From the NCBI GenBank assembly GCA_946482295.1, contig CAMLRB010000087.1, positions 1 through 14,051 of the forward strand: 14,051 nt of DNA, written 5' to 3'. The stretch comes from an uncultured Bacteriovorax sp. (GTDB lineage Bacteria > Bdellovibrionota > Bacteriovoracia > Bacteriovoracales > Bacteriovoracaceae). A model generated the notes under the pieces. It was given only the letters and a program-made list of their open reading frames with translations, searched no databases and was not told the DNA's origin. Positions 8,545 to 14,051 of this stretch are shown here, in pieces; position 1 is the stretch's first letter; each line of letters begins with the position of its first letter. A program made the position numbers and the translations under genes.

Positions 8545-9063
8545 ATGAAATCGTTTTCTTTACTCGCACTACTGGCCCTTAACTCAACAGTAGTTTTTGC
8601 AGACACTGATCTATCTATTCCAGGCGAAAAATGGTTAGGAAAATTCACAGGTTTTATTTGTTCAACAGAAGGAGCGAAAGTAGATGCTCCTCAAATTTAC
8701 AAAACATTGAACGTAAAGTTTGAAAACGTTGTTACAGATTCAACGCTCGATAACGGCGTTATGAAAGCAACTTTTGAATCAAGTGGAAATGTTTGTCGCT
8801 ACAGTGCCATCATGCTTGCTGATAACACAGCTCAAACAATTACCATGCTTGAATCTAAAGCTTATTCAAATACAGAAGGCGTAGACTGTTCAGACGGAAA
8901 AGCGATTCTTGATACTCAATTTGCTCCGATTAATAAGTATTATTATTACGGTCACCCACACAACATGGCGTTGATGGTTGAATCAACAGATGCAGAAGCT
9001 ATCTGTGGTGCTGGTGCAACTTCATTCGGTGTGAATTTTGTTGTTGCTGGTCGTGTTAAGTAA
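8545..9063 (+). CDS. Exported protein of unknown function with four cysteines
   Basis: I do not recognise this 172-residue protein. It starts with a clear signal peptide: MKS, a hydrophobic run, and likely cleavage after VVFA at about residue 19. The mature part is soluble, with four cysteines (FIC, NVC, VDC, AIC) that could form two disulfides. It has no membrane segment and no lipobox cysteine at the cleavage site. It contains a short aromatic cluster (KYYYYGHPH), and its sequence suggests beta structure. A strong ribosome site, GAAGGAGA, lies 4 nt before the ATG. It is transcribed away from the siderophore operon and may share its regulatory region, but a role in iron uptake is only a guess. 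Its 3' end overlaps the convergent gene by 8 nt. Confidence 0.85.
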   Translation: MKSFSLLALLALNSTVVFADTDLSIPGEKWLGKFTGFICSTEGAKVDAPQIYKTLNVKFENVVTDSTLDNGVMKATFESSGNVCRYSAIMLADNTAQTITMLESKAYSNTEGVDCSDGKAILDTQFAPINKYYYYGHPHNMALMVESTDAEAICGAGATSFGVNFVVAGRVK

Positions 9064-10144
9064 GTAAGAAAGACCCTTTAGAATTTTTAAGGCCGGGCCT
9101 AATCGAAAGATTTCGCCCGCTCTCAACTCCCGCCGCATTGGCGCTTGAATGATTGAGCCCGCCTGAAAGTGAACTGTGACCAATTCGCGAATAAACAATC
9201 GAAAGTTTGCGAGAGAGATTTTTTTCGATCAAAACTAGATCAGTGCTGTTGGCACTTGTCCTTTTTTGAGCTTCTATTTTTTCAACATATCCTCGAGCAA
9301 CTCCCCGAAAGAAAGAATTTTTTGCAGCCACTGATTTAAATTCAGGATTATTTTTTTTCGCTGCCATCCAGAGAGAATCTAGTTCTCGGTCCAGAAAATT
9401 TGCGACGTATTCCGCTAGTTCTACCGACGTTTTATCGCCGATGACTTCGAGATAAAAAATTCCTTTCCCATGATTAAAAACAGGGGAGACATAAAATGTT
9501 CGAAGGATTTCGTAAATGGCAACGTGTTTTGTTTGTTTACGAGTAGATTCGATCACACGTTTGACGTAAACCGTTTCTTCTTCAGTAGAAATATTTTTGG
9601 TGAGATCGAGGTTATGCTCTAAGAGAAGTTGATTGGCCTTAAGAGTTGCTGCTTCCGCCTCATGAATATTATCTGAAGATGAAAGAGCGAGCAGTTTTTT
9701 TAATCGAACAAGAAGCTTCTCTGTTTTTAGATCACCTTCAATGGCATCATTTTCTAAAACAATATTTGCATACGCGAGCTCAACTTCATCATCCCATTTA
9801 TATTGACGACAAATTTCTTTGAACTCAAGTCCGTGCATGACTTTTCCACCAAACATAATATGAGCGATGAAGTGAGCAAGTTCATGTCTAATGACGTTTT
9901 TTAAGACATGATCTTTAGCGAGGTACATGAGTTTTTTAGAAAGTCCTAATTCATAAGTCCGACCATCAAAATAACCAAGTCTAGAGTTGTCTTCGAAGAC
10001 AACAATGTTCAACGGATAGTAATAGCGATTATAGAGAACTCGCGACTTTTCCATCGAGAGCCCCATCTCCTGAGTGACGATTTCTCGAACGTATGAGCGC
10101 ACACGGGTGATAAAAGTTTTGATGGTTGAGGAGTATAAAATCAT
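9056..10144 (-). CDS. SprT-like zinc metallopeptidase domain fused to a DUF2786 domain
   Basis: The 362-residue protein has an N-terminal SprT-like part with the zinc motif HELAH (87-91) and a third-ligand candidate H104 in HGLEFKEICRQY. This is the HExxH...HGxxFK pattern of SprT/Spartan-type proteases. A DUF2786 segment follows at about 142-182 (LLVRLKKLLALSS, EAEAATLKANQLL). A C-terminal half resembles proteins that carry DUF2786, including a FFRGVARGY block and a small-residue AANAAG-like block near 334-344 (SSANAAGVESGR). There is no zinc ribbon, signal peptide or membrane segment, so it is probably cytoplasmic. SprT/Spartan proteins cut DNA-bound or crosslinked proteins. Whether this one does is unknown, as DUF2786 has no established function. 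The ribosome site at 10144 is weak (GAAAAG). In-frame ATGs at 10063 and 10051 are alternatives, and both would keep the catalytic motif. Confidence 0.85.
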   Translation of the reverse strand: MILYSSTIKTFITRVRSYVREIVTQEMGLSMEKSRVLYNRYYYPLNIVVFEDNSRLGYFDGRTYELGLSKKLMYLAKDHVLKNVIRHELAHFIAHIMFGGKVMHGLEFKEICRQYKWDDEVELAYANIVLENDAIEGDLKTEKLLVRLKKLLALSSSDNIHEAEAATLKANQLLLEHNLDLTKNISTEEETVYVKRVIESTRKQTKHVAIYEILRTFYVSPVFNHGKGIFYLEVIGDKTSVELAEYVANFLDRELDSLWMAAKKNNPEFKSVAAKNSFFRGVARGYVEKIEAQKRTSANSTDLVLIEKNLSRKLSIVYSRIGHSSLSGGLNHSSANAAGVESGRNLSIRPGLKNSKGSFLLT

Positions 10145-10232
10145 CTTTTCGGGACAGTAAGTTGTCCACCTCTTAAAGTTGTTTAATTCAATGACCGACT
10201 AGAATTATACAGAAATTTGAAGGGGATGTGAT
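10145..10232. promoter_or_regulatory. Divergent promoter region between the SprT-like gene and the gene at 10233
   Basis: On the minus strand there is a perfect -10 TATAAT (10209-10204). ATCACA lies at the -35 position with a 17-nt spacer (10232-10227, 4 of 6), pointing to the SprT-like gene with a leader of about 50 nt. On the plus strand TAGAAT (10200-10205) is a fair -10 for the other gene but lacks a good -35 box. The two -10 elements overlap, so the promoters may compete. Confidence 0.4.
10152..10167. repeat. Small inverted repeat in the leader of the SprT-like gene
   Basis: GGACA, six bases (GTAAGT) and TGTCC form a 5-bp dyad about 8 nt upstream of the ATG at 10144. It would lie in the mRNA leader close to the ribosome site, so it could be an RNA hairpin or a protein site. 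Arms this short can occur by chance. It does not fit the TTAC-N3-GTAA LexA box described for Bdellovibrio. Confidence 0.25.
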
Positions 10233-10766
10233 ATGAAATTTTTAGTGCCGCTTATGTCTTTATTTGTACTTAGCACGGCCAATGCTCGTCAGATGACGGA
10301 AAACTTGGCCAAAGCACAAACACCTCCTCTACCAGAGCTGGAAGGAAGAGCTATTCTCAATCGTCCAGTAGAGTGTGAAAAAGAGTGCGATAAAACAAAA
10401 TTAGAAGGAATGATTGAATACAGAAAGGCCCTCATTAAAGATCTTTATAGGCTTAAAGGTCAGCATACTGAAGCAGTTGAAAGTGGGGAAGCGAAAAAGG
10501 CCAAAGAACTCGATCAGACTTTTCAATTAGCAACGATTCGTTACCTGGAAGTGCACGGAAAAGTTCTTGAAGAAATGGTTGCGAAAGATTCGGAAGAAAT
10601 TGGTGATCTAAAAGCGGCACTCGCAAAATGTTCAACTGAAAAACCACAACCGAAAGTTGTCGATGACAGTAATCGTTCATTCTTGGATACAATGAAAAAC
10701 ATTTTCAATTTTGAGAGAAAAGATGCACCGGCCTCAGTAGAGGACCGGTCGACAATTGCAAAATAA
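10233..10766 (+). CDS. Exported, mostly helical protein of unknown function
   Basis: A 177-residue protein I do not recognise. The signal peptide (MKFLVPLMSLFVLSTANA, cleavage about residue 18) predicts export to the periplasm. The mature part has a CEKECDK pair near residues 48-52 and then long charged segments rich in K, E, A and L, likely alpha-helical or coiled coil. A single further cysteine (AKCS) lies near residue 131. No lipobox is evident. AAGGGGAT upstream of the ATG is a good ribosome site. It faces the convergent small gene at 10773 with only 6 nt between the stop codons. Confidence 0.8.
   Translation: MKFLVPLMSLFVLSTANARQMTENLAKAQTPPLPELEGRAILNRPVECEKECDKTKLEGMIEYRKALIKDLYRLKGQHTEAVESGEAKKAKELDQTFQLATIRYLEVHGKVLEEMVAKDSEEIGDLKAALAKCSTEKPQPKVVDDSNRSFLDTMKNIFNFERKDAPASVEDRSTIAK
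10727..10749 (+). terminator. GC-rich hairpin at the 3' end of the gene at 10233, possible terminator
   Basis: ACCGGCCTC, loop AGTA, then GAGG, a bulged A and CCGGT form a stem of about nine pairs. It lies inside the last codons of the gene. No T-run follows on the plus strand, and only a broken one on the minus strand, so it is not a classical intrinsic terminator. It may still limit read-through between the convergent genes or protect the transcript end. Confidence 0.25.
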
Positions 10767-10772
10767 TTGGAA

Positions 10773-11051
10773 TTAATTAACGGCCTTCACCTTACATGTT
10801 TTAGCATCCATGATTGCGGACATAAGTGTTTTTTCACCTGTCTCAAGATCAGTGACTAAAACAACATGGATGGCCTCATCGCCTGAGAGATTAGGTTTAT
10901 ATTTCGCTGATAGTGAAATAGAAGCTTCTGGTGACTCATAAGTGTAGCGCTCGTAGATAGCAAGGTGAGCTTCCGATTTACAGGGAACTTTGTCGTTTGC
11001 CATAAGTTGAACAGAAGCAAGAAGGGCGAGTAGAGCGATCGTCGTTTTCAT
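10773..11051 (-). CDS. Small exported protein of unknown function
   Basis: The 92-residue product begins with a signal peptide (MKTTIALLALLASVQLMA, likely cut before NDK). The mature protein is only about 74 residues with two cysteines (VPCKS, KTCKV), which may form one disulfide. The central part (EASISLSAKY, IHVVLVTDLETGEK) suggests beta strands. I cannot assign a family. GAGGA 5 nt before the ATG is a good ribosome site, and a TATAAT lies about 28 nt upstream. The sdh terminator lies between it and sdhB, so it has its own transcript. Confidence 0.78.
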   Translation of the reverse strand: MKTTIALLALLASVQLMANDKVPCKSEAHLAIYERYTYESPEASISLSAKYKPNLSGDEAIHVVLVTDLETGEKTLMSAIMDAKTCKVKAVN

Positions 11052-11078
11052 AAAAATCCTCGGAAAGTTAATGTGACG

Positions 11079-11084
11079 ATTATA
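11079..11084 (-). promoter_or_regulatory. -10 element of the small exported-protein gene
   Basis: A perfect TATAAT on the minus strand gives a short leader ahead of the gene ending at 11051. I see no acceptable -35 hexamer at 15-18 nt, so recognition may need an activator or other contacts. It lies downstream of the sdh terminator, consistent with separate transcription. Confidence 0.4.
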
Positions 11085-11129
11085 GAAGAGATTTGCAGTT
11101 AGATGGCGGGAATTGAAAAAATTACAGTC

Positions 11130-11156
11130 AAAAAAAAAGGGCCTCGAAAGAGGCCC
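11130..11156 (-). terminator. Intrinsic terminator of the sdhCAB operon
   Basis: Read on the minus strand, GGGCCTC, loop TTTC and GAGGCCC form a perfect 7-bp stem followed at once by nine T residues. It begins 7 nt after the sdhB stop codon. This is a textbook rho-independent terminator and separates the sdh operon from the small gene downstream. Confidence 0.93.
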
Positions 11157-11163
11157 TGATACT

Positions 11164-11940
11164 TTAAGCTTTGCGACCTTTTAAGAGTCCTGAGAAAACT
11201 TCGCGGTTCATACGCGCGATGTTTTCGATCTTAATTCCTTTCGGACATTGAGCTTCACACTCAGCTTCGTTGGTACAATTTCCGAATCCCAGTTCGTCCA
11301 TTTTTTGAACCATTGCTACTGCGCGAGCTTCTGATTCAATTTGTCCTTGTGGAAGAAGAGCAAGCTGAGAAATTTTTGCTGAAACGAAAAGCATAGCAGA
11401 AGCATTTTTACAGCTTGCTACACATGCTCCACATCCGATACAAGCAGCAGCGTCCATAGCGAGCTCTGCATTTTCTTGACCGATCAAAATGGCGTTTGCG
11501 TCTGGAGCATTACCAGTGTTCACGTTAACAAATCCACCAGCGGCCATGATGTCATCAAAAGCAGTACGATCTACCATAAGATCTTTTACAACAGGGAATG
11601 CTTTTGCACGCCATGGTTCGATCACGATTTCATCACCGTTTTTAAATTTTCTCATGTGTAGCTGACACGTTGTTGTGTTGGCCTGAGGACCGTGAGCTTG
11701 ACCGTTGATCATGAGTGAACACATTCCACAAATACCTTCGCGGCAGTCGTGGTCAAATGCGATTTGATCGCCTTTTTCGCGAACGAGTTTATTGTTAAGA
11801 ACGTCAAGCATTTCAAGGAAAGACATATCCGGTGAAACACCATCAAGGTTGTAATCAACCATCTGACCTTTATCTGCTTTATTTTTTTGTCTCCAGATTT
11901 TTAATTTCAGAGACATTGTTTCTGTAGAACTACCTGCCAT
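11164..11940 (-). CDS. sdhB: Succinate dehydrogenase / fumarate reductase iron-sulfur subunit
   Basis: Carries electrons from the flavin of SdhA to quinone at the membrane cytochrome. The 258 residues contain the 2Fe-2S ligands C66, C71, C74 (CREGICGMC) and C92. A ferredoxin-like cluster follows as [11 protein letters not shown] (167-177), and a last group C222, C228, C232 ends in CP, so all three clusters (2Fe-2S, 4Fe-4S, 3Fe-4S) look intact. Length and the NxxxECxxxCPKGI ending fit the type found with a single cytochrome b subunit. The gene follows sdhA by 10 nt. Its ribosome site AAGGGG overlaps the sdhA stop codon (TAAGGGG). A second ATG at codon 9 is possible, but the first has the better ribosome spacing. 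Confidence 0.95.
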   Translation of the reverse strand: MAGSSTETMSLKLKIWRQKNKADKGQMVDYNLDGVSPDMSFLEMLDVLNNKLVREKGDQIAFDHDCREGICGMCSLMINGQAHGPQANTTTCQLHMRKFKNGDEIVIEPWRAKAFPVVKDLMVDRTAFDDIMAAGGFVNVNTGNAPDANAILIGQENAELAMDAAACIGCGACVASCKNASAMLFVSAKISQLALLPQGQIESEARAVAMVQKMDELGFGNCTNEAECEAQCPKGIKIENIARMNREVFSGLLKGRKA

Positions 11941-11953
11941 GGGGCACCCCTTA
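11941..11953 (-). promoter_or_regulatory. sdhB ribosome site inside a GGGG/CCCC self-complementary stretch
   Basis: The sdhA-sdhB junction reads TAAGGGGTGCCCCATG. The ribosome site AAGGGG faces four C residues immediately before the ATG, so a very short hairpin could hide it until ribosomes finishing sdhA open it. The loop would be only two to four bases, so stability is uncertain. Confidence 0.3.
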
Positions 11954-13876
11954 TTTATATGATCTTTGTGTTAATTTAACTGTCTCGAACTTCAGCTCTT
12001 CAATGTGACGAACTGGAGTCGAGCCTTCCCCTTGGAATTCCCAAGCAGCGACATGACAGAAGTTTTCGTCATCACGTTTTGCTTCACCTTCTTCTGTTTG
12101 CGATTCTTCTCTGAAGTGACCGCCACATGATTCACGACGCTCAAGAGCATCAAGGGCCATGAGTTCGCCTAGTTCTAAGAAGTCAGCAACGCGACCAGCT
12201 TTTTCAAGCTCAGTGTTCACGTCAACGTTTGCACCAGTAACTTTTACGTTCTTCCAGAACTCAGCGCGGATAGATTGAATTTGAGCGATGGCCTTTTTGA
12301 GACCTTGCTCATTTCTCGCCATACCGACGTTGTCCCACATAACTTTTCCAAGTTCTTTGTGGAAGTCATCAACTGTTTTTGTACCGTTGATAGCAAGAAG
12401 ACGATCGTACTTGTCTTTTGATTCTTTAAGCGCTTTTTCAAATTCAGGATGATTTGCATCGAGCTTATCAAATTTATTAGACGCGAAGTAATCACCGATT
12501 GTGTACGGGATAACGAAGTATCCGTCAGCAAGACCTTGCATAAGAGCAGAAGCTCCAAGACGGTTTGCTCCGTGGTCAGAGAAGTTCGCTTCTCCAAGAA
12601 CGAAGAGACCAGGAATGTTTGACATAAGATTGTAATCAACCCATAGGCCACCCATTGTGTAGTGGATAGCAGGGTAGATCATCATAGGAACTTTGTATGG
12701 ATCTTGATCTGTAATTTGCTCGTACATTTCGAAAAGGTTTCCGTAACGAGCGCGAATTTTATCAACGCCTTCACGTTTGATAGCTGTAGCAAAGTCGAGG
12801 TAAACAGCAAGACCTGTGTTACCTACACCGCGACCTTCGTCACAGACGTTTTTAGCGTTACGGCTTGCTACGTCACGTGGAACGAGGTTTCCAAATGAAG
12901 GATAGATTCTCTCTAGGTAGTAGTCTCTTTCTTCTTCAGGAATATCTTGTGGTTTACGTTTGTCACCTTTCATTTTCGGAACCCAAACGCGTCCGTCGTT
13001 ACGAAGAGACTCTGACATAAGCGTAAGCTTTGATTGATAGTCTCCTGAAACAGGAATACATGTCGGGTGAATTTGAGTGAAACATGGGTTAGCGAAGTAC
13101 GCACCTTTTTTGTAAGCGCGGAATGCTGCTGAAGCGTTTGATCCTTTTGCGTTTGTTGAAAGATAGAAAACGTTTCCGTATCCACCTGTTGCGAGGATAA
13201 CTGCGTCTGCCATGTGTTTTTCGAATTCACCAGTCACAAGATTACGAACGATGATTCCGCGTGCTTTTCCATCAACCATAACGAGCTCAACCATTTCACG
13301 ACGAGTGAATGATTTAACTTTTCCGTTATGCACTTCTTTCATCATTGCTGAATAGGCACCAAGAAGAAGCTGTTGACCAGTTTGTCCGCGAGCATAGAAT
13401 GTACGTGAAACTTGCGCTCCACCAAATGAACGGTTTGAAAGTGTTCCGCCGTATTCACGAGCAAAAGGTACACCTTGGGCCACACACTGATCGATGATGT
13501 TGTTGGCAACTTCAGCTAGTCTGTGAACGTTACTTTCACGAGCACGGTAGTCTCCACCTTTTACAGTATCGTAGAAGAGACGGTGAATTGAATCCCCATC
13601 GTTTGGATAATTTTTAGCAGCATTGATCCCACCTTGAGCAGCGATCGAGTGAGCACGGCGAGGAGAGTCCTGGATACAAAATGTTGAAACGTTGTAGCCT
13701 AATTCAGCAAGTGAAGCAGCGGCCGATCCACCAGCAAGACCAGTTCCAACGATGATCACTGAATATTTTCTTTTGTTAGCTGGATTCACTAACTTCATAG
13801 TGAACTTGTGCGTTTTCCAACGGTCGGCCATTGGACCAGTAGGACATTTTCCGTCTAATTTTTTAATCGTTGTCAT
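11951..13876 (-). CDS. sdhA: Succinate dehydrogenase / fumarate reductase flavoprotein subunit
   Basis: Oxidises succinate to fumarate in the TCA cycle and respiratory chain. The 641-residue protein has the FAD-binding GTGLAGG (44-50). The covalent-flavin histidine is H76 in [14 protein letters not shown]. Active-site and substrate residues include H270 (IHPT), R334 (LVPRDVASR), H405 (IHYTMGG) and R439 ([10 protein letters not shown]). The block [14 protein letters not shown] and a length near 640 belong to the subfamily paired with a one-piece cytochrome b (SdhC), as in Bdellovibrio, Bacteroidetes and epsilonproteobacteria, not the E. coli SdhCDAB form. The start shares one base with the sdhC stop (TAATG). 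A strong ribosome site AAAGGAGG lies 9 nt upstream. Confidence 0.97.
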   Translation of the reverse strand: MTTIKKLDGKCPTGPMADRWKTHKFTMKLVNPANKRKYSVIIVGTGLAGGSAAASLAELGYNVSTFCIQDSPRRAHSIAAQGGINAAKNYPNDGDSIHRLFYDTVKGGDYRARESNVHRLAEVANNIIDQCVAQGVPFAREYGGTLSNRSFGGAQVSRTFYARGQTGQQLLLGAYSAMMKEVHNGKVKSFTRREMVELVMVDGKARGIIVRNLVTGEFEKHMADAVILATGGYGNVFYLSTNAKGSNASAAFRAYKKGAYFANPCFTQIHPTCIPVSGDYQSKLTLMSESLRNDGRVWVPKMKGDKRKPQDIPEEERDYYLERIYPSFGNLVPRDVASRNAKNVCDEGRGVGNTGLAVYLDFATAIKREGVDKIRARYGNLFEMYEQITDQDPYKVPMMIYPAIHYTMGGLWVDYNLMSNIPGLFVLGEANFSDHGANRLGASALMQGLADGYFVIPYTIGDYFASNKFDKLDANHPEFEKALKESKDKYDRLLAINGTKTVDDFHKELGKVMWDNVGMARNEQGLKKAIAQIQSIRAEFWKNVKVTGANVDVNTELEKAGRVADFLELGELMALDALERRESCGGHFREESQTEEGEAKRDDENFCHVAAWEFQGEGSTPVRHIEELKFETVKLTQRSYK

Positions 13877-14051
13877 TATAATTGTCCTCCTTTGATGTAA
13901 CAGAAGATCGCTAGAGCAGAAAAGCCTAGACCGATCAGAGCACCGAAGGCATATGAAGCTCTTCTTAATTTCAGATAATATTTTGGATGATTAAATCCCA
14001 TTGATTGGAAAGCTGACCAGAATCCGTGTGATGTGTGAACACCAAGGGAAA
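13876..14051 (-). CDS. sdhC: Succinate dehydrogenase cytochrome b subunit, N-terminus cut by window edge
   Basis: Only the last 57 codons are inside the window, in a frame ending at TAA (13878-13876). The visible part has [16 protein letters not shown], the [15 protein letters not shown] segment typical of single-subunit cytochrome b (SdhC/FrdC) of type B succinate:quinone oxidoreductases. It is followed by a last membrane helix ([20 protein letters not shown]) and a short KGGQL tail. One of the two histidines is a plausible haem ligand. The protein anchors SdhAB to the membrane and passes electrons to quinone. The stop overlaps the sdhA ATG by one base, so the operon order is sdhC-sdhA-sdhB. 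Confidence 0.92.
   Translation of the reverse strand, partial: SLGVHTSHGFWSAFQSMGFNHPKYYLKLRRASYAFGALIGLGFSALAIFCYIKGGQL

Noticed and set aside
10453..10692. Minus-strand 79-residue open frame
   Set aside because: Antisense to the exported protein at 10233, which has a signal peptide and a good ribosome site.
12244..12651. 135-residue open frame on the minus strand
   Set aside because: It lies wholly inside sdhA in another frame; sdhA has full family motifs there.

Overview
The window looks like a piece of an AT-rich Gram-negative chromosome. It encodes a TonB-dependent outer-membrane receptor, several small exported proteins, and a succinate dehydrogenase of the three-subunit, single-cytochrome type found in Deltaproteobacteria, Bacteroidetes and Bdellovibrio relatives. 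A Bacteriovorax/Peredibacter-like member of Bdellovibrionota is my best guess at the host. This is inferred from overall composition, SdhAB style and gene style; no rRNA or marker gene in the window confirms it.

Left part (1-8503, all minus strand): an apparently complete aerobactin-type siderophore operon, read right to left. The order is MFS exporter (shiF-like), iucA, iucB, iucC, iucD, and then a TonB-dependent receptor in the position usually held by iutA; the receptor runs off the left edge. Order and gene content match the classical shiF-iucABCD-iutA operon. Every junction overlaps or is separated by at most 1 nt, so this is almost certainly one translationally coupled transcript. IucD would hydroxylate lysine and IucB would acetylate it. 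IucA and IucC would join two of these units to citrate, the MFS protein would export the product, and the receptor would bring the ferric complex back.

Middle part (8414-11110): a short divergent region with a perfect 8-bp inverted repeat (8476-8497) lies between the siderophore operon and a small exported four-cysteine protein (plus). Next come a minus-strand SprT-like/DUF2786 protein, a plus-strand exported protein with a CxxxC pair, and a minus-strand 92-residue exported protein. None of the three exported proteins belongs to a family I recognise.

Right part (11130-14051, minus strand): sdhC (3' part only), sdhA and sdhB, ending in a strong intrinsic terminator. This is housekeeping respiratory metabolism.

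There is no gene-free stretch longer than 300 bases. I saw no tRNA, rRNA, CRISPR array, insertion sequence or integrase.
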